Origin: CAJOIG01 sp963642815
Lineage (GTDB): Bacteria; Bacillota; Clostridia; Oscillospirales; Oscillospiraceae
Assembly (NCBI GenBank): GCA_963642815.1
Contig: CAVIIB010000001.1
Span: 12,351 to 76,350, forward strand
Direction: 5' to 3'
DNA: 64,000 nt
Shown: one piece after another, positions 1 through 8,521 of the stretch
Numbering within the stretch: position 1 is the first letter of the stretch
Layout of the letters: every line of letters starts with the position of its first letter
Made by a program: the position numbers and the translations under genes
Notes under the pieces: model-generated
Seen by the model: only the letters and a program-made list of their open reading frames with translations
Told to the model about the DNA's origin: nothing
Database searches by the model: none

Positions 1-1
1 C

Positions 2-220
2 CCGGTGACGGTGCCTCCGGCTATGCTCAAGGCCATGCGCTATGGCTATGAGGAGCTGCTGTGGCGTGAGGACGACTATCTTGCGGCGCGGCTGTGGCTG
101 GACGACGGGGCGGTCATGACCCTGTGGCTCGACCCGGACGGAACGCCCGTCTGCGCCGAGATAAGCGAGGATGGCAGCACCGTGATGAGCGCCGCATTTT
201 CTGCGTGGGAGCTGTATTAG
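2..220 (+). CDS. C-terminal end of a GerS/LolA-like (YdcC) lipoprotein, partial
   Basis: The reading frame is open from the window edge to the TAG at 218-220, so only the last 72 or so residues are seen. The tail alternates hydrophobic and charged residues (WLDDG, WLDPDGTPVCAEI, AAFSAWEL), resembling the last beta strands of LolA-type lipoprotein carriers. In Bacillus the gene before alr is ydcC, and in Clostridioides difficile gerS, a LolA-like germination lipoprotein, precedes alr2. The call therefore rests on position plus weak resemblance. The gap to alr is 34 bases, so the two are probably cotranscribed. The true start lies outside the window. Confidence 0.45.
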   Translation, partial: PVTVPPAMLKAMRYGYEELLWREDDYLAARLWLDDGAVMTLWLDPDGTPVCAEISEDGSTVMSAAFSAWELY

Positions 221-254
221 CCGCAATGAGCGGATGAAGGAGATATAAAGACAG

Positions 255-1376
255 ATGGATGATAAGCAAAAGAGAACGTGGGCGGAGATCGACCTCGGCG
301 CGATAGAGCACAATGTCAAGGTCATGCGCGAGCATTTGCCGCAGGGGTGCCGCTATTTGGGTGTGGTCAAGGCCAACGCCTATGGTCACGGTGCCGTGCC
401 GGTCGCAAGGCGCTTGGAGGCGCTGGGCGTGGACTATCTTGCCGTCGCCTGTATCGACGAGCTGGCGGAGCTTCGCGCCGCCGGTATCACCGCGCCGGTG
501 CTCATTCTTGGTATCACGCCGCCGGACTATGCCGCCGAGCTTGTCCGGCTGGACGCGACACAGGCGGTTGGAAGCCTCGCCTACGCCGAGGCTCTGAACG
601 CGGCGCTCGCCGGAATGGGGCAGCGGCTACGGGTACATTTCAAGCTCGAAACGGGCATGGGGCGGACGGGCTTCCGCGCCTTTGGCGACGACCGCTTGGA
701 TGACGCGGCAAGAGCGCTGCGGCTTGACAAGCTCGACGCGGAGGGCGTTTTCACCCATTTCTGCGTCTCGGACGCCGGAGAGCCGGAGCGGGACTTCACC
801 CGTGAGCAGCTTGCCCGCTTCAAAACCGCCATCGAGCGCTTGGAGGCGGGCAGCGGGCGGCGCTTTGCCATCCGCCACTGTACCAACTCCGGCGCTATGC
901 TGTCCTTTCCGGAGAGCTATATGGACATGGTGCGCCCCGGCGTTGCCATGTACGGTCTGTACCCCGGTGACGACCACGGCACTATCAAGCTGCGCCCTGC
1001 CATGACGCTGTACAGCCGCGTATACAGCGTGGAGGAGCATTTTCCCGGCGACAGTATCAGCTATGGCCGCCGCTTTGTCGCGGAGAAGCCCATGTGCGTC
1101 GCCGTCGTCCCCATTGGCTATGCCGACGGGCTGCACCGCGCCCTGTCCGGGCAAATTGATTTTTACATCCACGGTCAACGCTGCCGCCAGCTTGGACGTA
1201 TCTGCATGGATATGTGCATGGTCGATGTGACGGGGCTTGACGTGCGCCCCGGTGACGTGGTCGAGGTGTTCGGTGAGCATATCCCCGTGGACGAGCTTGC
1301 GGAAAAGGCCGGGACGATACATTATGAGCTCTGCTGCGCCGTCGCGCCGCGTGTCCCGCGTGTCTATAAGGGCTGA
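255..1376 (+). CDS. alr: Alanine racemase
   Basis: A PLP enzyme that interconverts L- and D-alanine in the cytoplasm, supplying D-Ala for peptidoglycan and, in spore formers, limiting germination by L-Ala. The 373-residue length is normal. The PLP-binding motif VVKANAYGHG places the Schiff-base lysine at about K39, and the second catalytic tyrosine lies in SYGRRF near residue 270. The start at ATG 255 follows GAAGGAGAT at a usable distance. It is flanked by a GerS/LolA-like tail and a mazF-type toxin gene, the classic Bacillota order except that no antitoxin gene lies between alr and mazF. Confidence 0.96.
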   Translation: MDDKQKRTWAEIDLGAIEHNVKVMREHLPQGCRYLGVVKANAYGHGAVPVARRLEALGVDYLAVACIDELAELRAAGITAPVLILGITPPDYAAELVRLDATQAVGSLAYAEALNAALAGMGQRLRVHFKLETGMGRTGFRAFGDDRLDDAARALRLDKLDAEGVFTHFCVSDAGEPERDFTREQLARFKTAIERLEAGSGRRFAIRHCTNSGAMLSFPESYMDMVRPGVAMYGLYPGDDHGTIKLRPAMTLYSRVYSVEEHFPGDSISYGRRFVAEKPMCVAVVPIGYADGLHRALSGQIDFYIHGQRCRQLGRICMDMCMVDVTGLDVRPGDVVEVFGEHIPVDELAEKAGTIHYELCCAVAPRVPRVYKG

Positions 1377-1463
1377 TGTATAAAACGCGCCGCTTTGCGT
1401 GAGAATAAGAGCAAGTCCGTACATAGTATGTAGCGGGCGCAATTCACGGAAAGCGGTGCTCAC

Positions 1464-1820
1464 ATGACAAATCCCGTAAAACGAGGAGACATTTACTACG
1501 CAGACCTAAGCCCGGTCGTGGGCAGCGAGCAGGGTGGCATACGTCCCGTGCTCATCGTCCAGAACGACACCGGCAACCGCCACAGTCCCACGGTCATCGC
1601 GGCGGCCATCACCAGCCAGCTTGGAAAAGCGCGGCTGCCGACCCATATCGAAATACCCGCGCCGTCAAGCGGCCTGTCCCGTGACAGCGTTATCCTGTTA
1701 GAGCAGGTGCGCACACTGGACAAATCGCGCCTGCGGGAGCGTATGGGCAAGGTGGACGGCATGACGATGGGGCGCGTGGACGATGCACTGGCGGTCAGCT
1801 TCGGGTTGAATATGTCCTAA
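1464..1820 (+). CDS. mazF: MazF/PemK-family endoribonuclease toxin
   Basis: A 118-residue sequence-specific mRNA interferase of the NdoA/MazF type. The SH3-like fold signature is clear: RGDIYYADLSPVVGSEQGG at the N-terminus, then IRPVLIVQND, the catalytic-region strand with T/S-P-T-V-I-A-A-I-T, and the C-terminal LRERMGKVD. In Bacillus the order is alr-ndoAI-ndoA. Here only 87 bases separate alr from mazF and I see no ribbon-helix-helix antitoxin ORF on either strand of that gap. A strong hairpin terminator follows. Either the antitoxin lies elsewhere or the protein has been recruited to another role. Confidence 0.93.
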   Translation: MTNPVKRGDIYYADLSPVVGSEQGGIRPVLIVQNDTGNRHSPTVIAAAITSQLGKARLPTHIEIPAPSSGLSRDSVILLEQVRTLDKSRLRERMGKVDGMTMGRVDDALAVSFGLNMS

Positions 1821-1825
1821 ACGGC

Positions 1826-1865
1826 GATCCCCGCTCATACACTGTGGTGGTGAGCGGGGGTCTTT
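1826..1865 (+). terminator. Rho-independent terminator after mazF
   Basis: Arms 1826-1837 and 1851-1862 pair over 12 bases with one mismatch, followed by TCTTT. It ends the gerS-like/alr/mazF unit. Confidence 0.75.
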
Positions 1866-1895
1866 GCGTCCCCTGTGCGGAATGGAGGGACTATC

Positions 1896-2234
1896 ATGGA
1901 TCTGCCTATTCTGATAGATGGGACACGGCGGGGAACGCTGACGCTCACACGGGCGGGACGCTTTTGGAGCGCCGAGGCGCGGCTTGACGACATCGGGCGC
2001 GTGGCGCGGCTCACGGTATATGGGCGCGAGGGCAGCGTATACCTTGGTATTCCTGAGCCGGACGGGCGCGGTGGAATGCGGCTTACGCGAACACTGCGCA
2101 GTCTGCCGGAGGCTGCGTCCTATTGTGCCGAGCGGGATAGGGAGGAAAAAGCGCCGGAGAACGTGCCGCCAAGGCAGCCCGCGACCACGCCGCGCCATGT
2201 CGTGTGGATGGGCGGACGACCATATTATTTTTGA
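1896..2234 (+). CDS. Hypothetical protein, 112 aa
   Basis: I do not recognise this protein. The frame is open from 1875, but the ATG at 1896 is preceded by GGAGGGA at a good distance, giving 112 residues. The N-terminal half is a run of short beta-prone segments (ILIDGTRRGTLTLTRAGRFW, ARLTVYGREGSVYLGI) suggesting a small beta barrel or sandwich. The C-terminal 40 residues are charged and proline-rich. No signal peptide or membrane segment is visible. It stands alone between the mazF terminator and the deoA promoter. Confidence 0.6.
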   Translation: MDLPILIDGTRRGTLTLTRAGRFWSAEARLDDIGRVARLTVYGREGSVYLGIPEPDGRGGMRLTRTLRSLPEAASYCAERDREEKAPENVPPRQPATTPRHVVWMGGRPYYF

Positions 2235-2255
2235 GAAAAATTATCCTCTTTATCT

Positions 2256-2284
2256 TTGCGCCGCGCACACGGCTGTGATATAAT
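2256..2284 (+). promoter_or_regulatory. SigA-type promoter of deoA
   Basis: TTGCGC at 2256-2261, a 17-base spacer and a perfect TATAAT at 2279-2284, 24 bases before the deoA start. Confidence 0.65.
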
Positions 2285-2308
2285 GGGTCGCGAGAGGGGT
2301 GCATACAT

Positions 2309-3613
2309 ATGACAATGAGCGACCTTATCTTGAAAAAACGCGGTGGCGGCGAGCTGACAACGGACGAGATATACTGGATGATAAACGGCTACACAAGCGG
2401 CAATATTCCGGATTATCAGATGTCGGCCATGCTGATGGCGATATGCTTTGAGGATATGAGCGAGCGGGAGACGCTCGACCTCACGCTTGCCATGCGCGAC
2501 TCCGGCGACGTGATAGATCTGTCCGCGATACACGGACTGACGGGCGATAAGCACTCCACCGGCGGCGTCGGGGACAAGGCGAGCCTCGTGCTCTGTCCCA
2601 TGCTGGCCGCCTGCGGCGTGAAGATGGCCAAGATGTCCGGGCGCGGGCTTGGACACACCGGCGGTACACTTGACAAGCTGGAGAGCATACCGGGCTTCTC
2701 CGTGTCGCTGACGGAGGAGAAATTTGTTGAAACGGTCAACTCCGCGGGCTTTGCCATCATCAGCCAGACAAGAGAGCTTTGCCCCGCCGACAAAAAGCTG
2801 TACGCGCTTCGTGACGTGACTGGGACGGTGTCGTCCCAGCCGCTTATCGTGAGCTCGATCTTATCCAAAAAGCTCGCGGCAAATGCGGACGTGATTGTAC
2901 TGGATGTCAAGACCGGCTCCGGCGCGTTTATGAGCACGGAGCGGGAGGCGTTCACGCTGGCCGAGCGCATGGTGCGTGTGGGACGCGCCGCCGGAAAGCG
3001 GGTCGTGGCGCTTGTGTCGGATATGGATGAGCCGCTTGGTCGCGCCGTCGGCAACGCCTTGGAGGTCGCGGAGGCTGTGCGGACGCTGCGCGGCGAGGGG
3101 CCGGACGATCTGATGGAGCTTTGCTGTGCGCTGGGCGGTGAGCTGCTGCTGACCGGTGGTGTGACCGAAAGCCGGGAGCAGGCGGAGAAAACGCTGCGTG
3201 AGACCGTCGCCTCCGGGCGGGCGATGGAGCGCTTTGAGGCATTTGTCACGGCGCAGGGCGGCGATGTGAGCGCCGTGCGCGAGCTGTCGCGGCTGCCACA
3301 GGCGGCGGTGCAGCTTCCCGTCTTGGCGGAGAAAAGCGGCTATTTGGAGCATATAGACGCACTCGGCGTAGGGCGCGTATGCCTTGGGCTTGGCGGCGGA
3401 CGTGCCACCAAGGAGAGCGTCATCGACCTGTCCGTCGGCGTGGTGCTCGACCACAAGGTCGGCGACCGGGTGGAGGCAGGGGAGAGCCTCGCCGTCATCC
3501 ATGCCGCCGACGAAAGCTCCGCGCAGGAGGCGGCACAGACGCTCCGCACCTACTGTCGTATCGGTGCGGAAAAGCCGGAGCGCCCGCCGTTCATCAAGGG
3601 CGTGGTGAAATAA
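2309..3613 (+). CDS. deoA: Pyrimidine-nucleoside (thymidine) phosphorylase
   Basis: Phosphorolysis of thymidine, deoxyuridine or uridine to free base and (deoxy)ribose 1-phosphate, in the cytoplasmic salvage pathway. The 434-residue length is typical. The phosphate-binding loop KHSTGGVGDK lies at residues 81-90 and the family signature SGRGLGHTGGTLDKLE at 110-125. The C-terminal alpha/beta domain with GLGGGRATKE and the biotinyl-like hammerhead segment VGDRVEAGESLAVIHA complete the family architecture. The start at ATG 2309 follows GAGAGGGGTG. It has its own promoter, and a terminator follows immediately, so it is probably monocistronic. Confidence 0.95.
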   Translation: MTMSDLILKKRGGGELTTDEIYWMINGYTSGNIPDYQMSAMLMAICFEDMSERETLDLTLAMRDSGDVIDLSAIHGLTGDKHSTGGVGDKASLVLCPMLAACGVKMAKMSGRGLGHTGGTLDKLESIPGFSVSLTEEKFVETVNSAGFAIISQTRELCPADKKLYALRDVTGTVSSQPLIVSSILSKKLAANADVIVLDVKTGSGAFMSTEREAFTLAERMVRVGRAAGKRVVALVSDMDEPLGRAVGNALEVAEAVRTLRGEGPDDLMELCCALGGELLLTGGVTESREQAEKTLRETVASGRAMERFEAFVTAQGGDVSAVRELSRLPQAAVQLPVLAEKSGYLEHIDALGVGRVCLGLGGGRATKESVIDLSVGVVLDHKVGDRVEAGESLAVIHAADESSAQEAAQTLRTYCRIGAEKPERPPFIKGVVK

Positions 3614-3647
3614 GCGCCATTCGGATAAATCCTTCGGATAAGATATG

Positions 3648-3682
3648 CCCCGTCCGGAAAAACTGGACGGGGTGATATTTTT
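3648..3682 (+). terminator. Terminator after deoA that runs into the tepA start codon
   Basis: CCCCGTCC (3648-3655) pairs perfectly with GGACGGGG (3665-3672), followed by a U-rich run to 3682. The 3' arm supplies the Shine-Dalgarno-like GGGGTGAT, and the U-run contains TTG 3681. Confidence 0.75.
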
Positions 3683-4304
3683 GAACGAGATACGCGAGAG
3701 CGGCACAAGCGCGGCGGGCGGCATACAAATACTGACCATCATCGGTCAGATAGAGGGACACCAGCTTTTGCCGGAGGACACGAAAACGACGAAGTATGAG
3801 CACGTCATGCCGCTGCTGGCGGCAGCGGAGGAAAGCCCGGAGGTCACGGGGCTTCTCGTGCTTGTCAACACCGTTGGCGGCGACATCGAGGCGGGGCTTG
3901 GTATTGCGGAGCTGATCGCCGGTATGAAGAAGCCGACCTGCTCGCTGGTGCTGGGCGGCGGTCACTCCATCGGCGTACCGCTGGCCGTCGCCGCAAGGCG
4001 GAGCATTATCTCGCCCTCGGCGGCCATGACCATCCATCCCGTGCGGCTCAACGGCGTGGTCATAGGCGTGGAGCAGACATGGGCGTATTTTTCCAAAACA
4101 CAGGAGCGTATCGTCCGCTTCGTCACGGAGAATAGCCACATAAGCCGCGAGCGGCTGCTGGATTATATGCTGCGCACCGGCGAGATGGCAAACGATGTCG
4201 GCTCTATCCTCGGCAGCGCGGAGGCGGTATCCTGCGGTCTCATCGATGCGGTGGGTGGATTGTCCGACGCACTGGGCTGGCTGCACACGCAAAGCGGAAA
4301 TTGA
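3681..4304 (+). CDS. tepA: TepA-like ClpP/crotonase-fold serine protease homologue
   Basis: Homologue of Bacillus TepA (YmfB), a soluble ClpP-fold protein linked to preprotein export. Diagnostic stretches are ITIIGQIEGH-type strand 1, TTKYEHV, NTVGGDIEAGL, the nucleophile serine in GGGHSIGVP and histidine in MTIHPVRL. The frame is open to an ATG at 3645, but that codon sits inside the deoA terminator hairpin and has no ribosome site. TTG at 3681 follows GGGGTGAT, so I chose it (207 aa). In Bacillus tepA also lies just upstream of spoIIIE, and here uppP and ftsK follow. Confidence 0.88.
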   Translation: MNEIRESGTSAAGGIQILTIIGQIEGHQLLPEDTKTTKYEHVMPLLAAAEESPEVTGLLVLVNTVGGDIEAGLGIAELIAGMKKPTCSLVLGGGHSIGVPLAVAARRSIISPSAAMTIHPVRLNGVVIGVEQTWAYFSKTQERIVRFVTENSHISRERLLDYMLRTGEMANDVGSILGSAEAVSCGLIDAVGGLSDALGWLHTQSGN

Positions 4305-4311
4305 CGAACGC

Positions 4312-4332
4312 CACATATTATGTTAATATGTG
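4312..4332. repeat. Perfect inverted repeat upstream of uppP
   Basis: Arms CACATATTA (4312-4320) and TAATATGTG (4324-4332) are perfectly complementary with a 3-base spacer. It lies just after tepA and 40 bases before uppP. It could be an operator or a weak AT-rich hairpin. Confidence 0.5.
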
Positions 4333-4371
4333 ATTTCGGGAAATAATGTATTGCTTTTGGGGGATAACACC

Positions 4372-5220
4372 ATGAATATGCTAAACGCTGTGATATTGGG
4401 TCTGGTGCAGGGTATTGCGGAGTTTTTGCCAATATCCAGCTCCGGACATCTATCGCTTTTTGAACACCTTCTGGGTATCGGCGGTCTGGCTGCGCTGGAC
4501 GAGAACGCGCTGTTCAACGTCCTGCTCCACCTCGCGACGCTGGTGGCGGTCATCATTGCCTACTGGTCGGACGTGCGCGATATGCTGGTTGAATTTTTCC
4601 GTATGCTGGCGGGCAAAAGCCGCGCCAAGGATGCCGGAACAAAGCCGAACATCCCCATGCGCCGCCAGCTTCTCATGATGTTCATCGCGACACTGCCGCT
4701 GGTGCTCGTCGTGCCGGTACATAACAAGGTCGAAATGCTGAGCGCCTATCCGTGGGTCATTGGCATTATGCTCGTGCTGACGGGCTTTTTGCTCTTTGCC
4801 TCCGACCGTATGCCCAAGGGCACGAAAAACGAGAAGACCATGACCGTGGCGGACGCGCTCATCATCGGTCTGTGTCAGGCCGTCGCTACCATCCCCGGCC
4901 TCAGCCGCTCCGGAACCACCATCACGGCGGGCATGAGCCGCAAGCTCGAACGCCCCTACGCCGTGAAGTTCTCTTTCCTCATCTCGCTTTTGAGTGTGGC
5001 GGGCGCGGTGCTGCTCAAGGTCGTGGATGTTATCAAGGACGGCGCGGATATGTCGCTGCTGCCGTGCTATCTCGTCGGCATGGTCATCGCGGGCGTGGTC
5101 GGCTATGCCAGCATTCGCCTGCTTCAGAAAATTGTAAGCAAGGGACGCTTCGGCGGCTTTGCATGGTACTGCTGGATCGTGGGAGCGCTCGCCATCATCA
5201 TCTCCCTGATCAAGGGCTGA
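4372..5220 (+). CDS. uppP: Undecaprenyl-diphosphate phosphatase (BacA/UppP)
   Basis: Integral membrane enzyme that recycles undecaprenyl pyrophosphate to the monophosphate lipid carrier used for peptidoglycan and wall polymers; it also confers bacitracin tolerance. The two signature loops are present: EFLPISSSGHL at residues 17-27, and PGLSRSGTTI in the second half. About eight hydrophobic segments are visible. The start at ATG 4372 follows GGGGGAT and gives 282 aa; a GTG at 4330 would add 14 polar residues and is less likely. It precedes ftsK in the same direction, 29 bases apart. Confidence 0.95.
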   Translation: MNMLNAVILGLVQGIAEFLPISSSGHLSLFEHLLGIGGLAALDENALFNVLLHLATLVAVIIAYWSDVRDMLVEFFRMLAGKSRAKDAGTKPNIPMRRQLLMMFIATLPLVLVVPVHNKVEMLSAYPWVIGIMLVLTGFLLFASDRMPKGTKNEKTMTVADALIIGLCQAVATIPGLSRSGTTITAGMSRKLERPYAVKFSFLISLLSVAGAVLLKVVDVIKDGADMSLLPCYLVGMVIAGVVGYASIRLLQKIVSKGRFGGFAWYCWIVGALAIIISLIKG

Positions 5221-5249
5221 TTTTAAGTACATAACGGAGTAATTTTTTC

Positions 5250-8117
5250 ATGGCACAAACGAAAAGCTCCGCCTCGCGGAGCGGAACGACAAAAAAATCA
5301 ACAAACGCGAAATCGACGGCGAAAAAGAGCGGCAGCTCCTCGCGCTCGACCACGACCAAGAAGACGAGCGGGAAGAACGCGCCCGTTTCCACGGCACGAA
5401 AGGGCGCGTCTGCACCCACACCCGCGCCGGAGGAGCGCCGTCCTGTGCGCCGAGAGCTGGGCGCGTCGGGTCTGCTGTTTTTCGCTCTGGTGGCGTTCAT
5501 CTGCTATTTCAATGTTGACGCATGGCTGCTCACCGCTTTCCGCAACCTCTGTCTGGGGCTGTTCGGCTGGGGCTTTTACATCATGTGTCCGGCGCTGCTG
5601 CTTGCCGCCGCCGTCCTCGGCTTCCACCATGGTCGCCCTGTCAAGGGACGGCTCATCTCCGCGCTGCTCCTGCCGCTGGTGTTCGGTGCGCTTATCCATC
5701 TGCTGCTGTGCGCACCGGGAGATTACCTCGCGGGCGGCTTCAAGACCGTGATATCCGGCCTCTGGAAGGGCGGACTTCTGTCCTATGCCCGCTGCGGCGG
5801 CGTTTTGTCGGGGCTTCTGGCTGAGGGGCTTGAATACATCATCAGCGTGTACGGCGCAGCGGCGGTGCTGCTTATCGGCTTCTTTGCTCTGCTCTATGCC
5901 GCAACAAACGTCACGCTGCATAATCTGCGTGAGCATTTAGACACCCGCCCACGCTATCGCCCGGAGGATTACGACGTTCCGGAGGATGATGATTTTGCCC
6001 CTATCGACTACTTCTCCCCGCCGGAGGAGGAGCTCGCGGAGGGCAAGCGCAAGCGCAGCCGCAATATCCCCATCATCGACATACCGCTGGATGACGACGG
6101 TCCCGGTCCGGAGACGCTACGCCCGGAAAAAGAGCCAAAGAACGAGCATGACGAACCGCAGCTTTTTGACGGAAAGGGCGATCCCATCCGGGAGCGCAGC
6201 TATAAGCCCTTTAAGAAAAACGCCCGCAACGCGCCCAAGGCGACACCGAGCGCCAAGACCCCAGCCAAGGACAGGTCGGATATGTTCGACTTTGAAAAGG
6301 AGGACGAGGACGAGCCTCCCATTGCGCCGCCCGTGACCGCCACGGCGGATGTCAAGCCGGTCACTATTGAGGAGGCGGCAAGGATCGCCGGGGTGCAGAT
6401 AAACTCCGACGAGATGGACGGAGCTACCGCTGAAAAGCCGAAAACGCCGAAGCTGACGATAGACAAGGAGGCGGAGGCAGCCAAGGTTGCGGAGGAGATC
6501 GCCCAGAGCGAGCAGGAGGAAAAGCCCGAATACGCCGCGCCGCCGCTGGAGCTTTTGAAGCTCGGTAAGGCGACCAAAAAGGGCGACGCGCAGGACGAGA
6601 TCGCCAAAAACCGTGAACGTCTGGAAAGCACGATACGCTCCTTCGGCGTGTCGGCGCGTATCACGGATGTGACCCACGGCCCTACGGTCACGCGCTACGA
6701 TTTGGAATTGAGCCAAGGCGTGAAGCTCAACAAGGTCACGAATCTCGCCGGGGATATTGCCTTGAGCCTCGGCGTGGTCTCCGTGCGCATTGCACCCATT
6801 CCGGACAAAATATCCACCGTCGGCGTCGAGGTGCCGAATCGCAACGTCGCTACGGTGTTCCTGCGTGAGATCATCGGCTCGCCGACCTTTGAAAAAGCGC
6901 CGTCGAAGCTGAGCTTTGCCATCGGCAAGGACATCGGCGGCAACGCCATTGTCGGCAACATCGCCAAGCTCCCGCACCTGCTCATTGCGGGTACGACCGG
7001 CTCCGGCAAATCCGTCTGTATCAACTCGCTCATCCTGTCGCTCCTCTACAAGTCCACGCCGGACGAGGTGCGCATGATCATGATCGACCCCAAGATGGTC
7101 GAGCTCGGCATTTATAACGGTATGCCGCATTTGTACGTCCCCGTCGTGACCGACCCGAAAAAGGCGGCGGGTGCGCTGCAATGGTCGGTGGTCGAAATGC
7201 TCAAGCGCTACCGCCTGTTTTCGGAGGTCGGTGTGCGTGATTTGGCCGGCTATAACGCCTACCAGCGCCGCCATGAGCAGCCCACACTTCCGCAGGTCGT
7301 CATCATCATCGACGAGCTGGCCGACCTTATGCTCGTGGCCTCCAAGGAGGTCGAGGAGTCGATATGCCGTGTGGCGCAGATGGGACGCGCTTCGGGTATG
7401 CACCTTGTCATTGCGACACAGAGACCGTCGGCAGATGTTATCACCGGCCTCATGAAGGCTAATATTCCGAGCCGCATTGCCTTCGCTGTGTCCTCGGCGC
7501 TGGAATCGCGCATTATCATCGACCAAGCCGGGGCGGACAAGCTGATAGGGCAGGGCGATATGCTCTACTGCCCGCTTGGAATCGGCAAGCCCGTCCGCGT
7601 ACAGGGCGCGTTCGTCTCCGATGAGGAGCGCGAGCGGGTCGTGGAATATGTCAAAAAGGACGCGGAGGCGACCTATTCCGACGAGATTTTGGCCGAGATA
7701 GAACGCGCCGCCGCAGACAAGAACGATAAAAACAGCCGCGCCAATGACGACGAGGCAGACAGCGCCGACGGCAACGACTATGACGAGCTGCTGCCGGACG
7801 CGGTGGATGTGGTGCTCGAGCTCAAGCAGGCCTCCGTATCCTCGTTGCAGCGCAAGCTCAAGCTCGGCTACTCACGCGCCGCCCGTATCGTGGACCAGAT
7901 GGAGCAGCTCGGCGTGGTCGGACCGTATGAGGGCTCAAAGCCCCGCAAGCTGCTCATCACGCGCCAGCAGTGGCAGGAAATGCAATACGCCACCGGCGTT
8001 GCGCCGACGGACAGCATTGCCGCCGAATTTGCCGACGTGGCTGAGGACGCGAGCTTCGCGGAGCTTCCGGAGCCGGAGGACGAGGCGGCGAGCGAGGAAA
8101 GCGAGGAATTGCTGTGA
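5250..8117 (+). CDS. ftsK: DNA translocase FtsK/SpoIIIE
   Basis: Septal DNA pump that moves the chromosome through the closing division or sporulation septum. The 955-residue order is: a Lys/Ser/Thr-rich tail (1-65); four hydrophobic membrane segments (about 70-220); an acidic, low-complexity linker; the RecA-like motor with Walker A GTTGSGKS at 581-588 and Walker B IIIDELADLM; and a C-terminal winged-helix gamma domain containing QRKLKLGYSRAARIVDQME. The start at ATG 5250 follows ACGGAG. The tepA neighbourhood matches Bacillus spoIIIE, and the rest of the window shows the host sporulates, so a SpoIIIE role is likely. Confidence 0.96.
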   Translation: MAQTKSSASRSGTTKKSTNAKSTAKKSGSSSRSTTTKKTSGKNAPVSTARKGASAPTPAPEERRPVRRELGASGLLFFALVAFICYFNVDAWLLTAFRNLCLGLFGWGFYIMCPALLLAAAVLGFHHGRPVKGRLISALLLPLVFGALIHLLLCAPGDYLAGGFKTVISGLWKGGLLSYARCGGVLSGLLAEGLEYIISVYGAAAVLLIGFFALLYAATNVTLHNLREHLDTRPRYRPEDYDVPEDDDFAPIDYFSPPEEELAEGKRKRSRNIPIIDIPLDDDGPGPETLRPEKEPKNEHDEPQLFDGKGDPIRERSYKPFKKNARNAPKATPSAKTPAKDRSDMFDFEKEDEDEPPIAPPVTATADVKPVTIEEAARIAGVQINSDEMDGATAEKPKTPKLTIDKEAEAAKVAEEIAQSEQEEKPEYAAPPLELLKLGKATKKGDAQDEIAKNRERLESTIRSFGVSARITDVTHGPTVTRYDLELSQGVKLNKVTNLAGDIALSLGVVSVRIAPIPDKISTVGVEVPNRNVATVFLREIIGSPTFEKAPSKLSFAIGKDIGGNAIVGNIAKLPHLLIAGTTGSGKSVCINSLILSLLYKSTPDEVRMIMIDPKMVELGIYNGMPHLYVPVVTDPKKAAGALQWSVVEMLKRYRLFSEVGVRDLAGYNAYQRRHEQPTLPQVVIIIDELADLMLVASKEVEESICRVAQMGRASGMHLVIATQRPSADVITGLMKANIPSRIAFAVSSALESRIIIDQAGADKLIGQGDMLYCPLGIGKPVRVQGAFVSDEERERVVEYVKKDAEATYSDEILAEIERAAADKNDKNSRANDDEADSADGNDYDELLPDAVDVVLELKQASVSSLQRKLKLGYSRAARIVDQMEQLGVVGPYEGSKPRKLLITRQQWQEMQYATGVAPTDSIAAEFADVAEDASFAELPEPEDEAASEESEELL

Positions 8118-8521
8118 GCTTCCATGAAGCGATGGACGAGACCGACGTCCGTGCCATGAGCTCGCTGGCGCTGGCACACGTCGGCGACGGCGTGTATGAG
8201 CTTATGGTGCGCACGCGCCTTGCCCGTGCCGGGGCGCTGCGGCAGGACACGCTCCACCGTGACACGGTGCGCTATGTCTCGGCGGTCGCCCAATCCAAGG
8301 CGGCGGCGCATATTTTGCCCATGCTGACGGCGGAGGAGCGGGCGGTGTACAACCGCGCCCGCAACGCGCACAGTCACGCCAACCCCGCCGGCTGTACGCC
8401 CGCGCAGTATCACGCGGCGACGGCGCTGGAGGCGCTGTTCGGTCGTCTGTGGCTGACCGGGGATTTGGCGCGGCTTATGGAGCTTTTTGCGGCCTGCGTG
8501 GAGGGTATCGATGCCACTTGA
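8114..8521 (+). CDS. mrnC: Mini-ribonuclease III
   Basis: RNase III-fold nuclease without a dsRNA-binding domain, which in Bacillus matures the ends of 23S rRNA. The 135-residue length fits. The catalytic helix LAHVGDGVYEL carries the conserved aspartate, and the second acidic cluster is in TALEALFGRLWLTGD. Its GTG start at 8114 overlaps the ftsK stop; ATG at 8132 is an alternative. The 3' end overlaps rqcH by 11 bases, so ftsK, mrnC and rqcH are translationally coupled. Confidence 0.9.
   Translation: MSFHEAMDETDVRAMSSLALAHVGDGVYELMVRTRLARAGALRQDTLHRDTVRYVSAVAQSKAAAHILPMLTAEERAVYNRARNAHSHANPAGCTPAQYHAATALEALFGRLWLTGDLARLMELFAACVEGIDAT

Noticed and set aside
6117..7526. 469-residue open frame on the minus strand inside ftsK
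   Set aside because: Shadow of the ftsK motor domain; translated sequence is His/Arg/Val-rich with no domain and no start signal.
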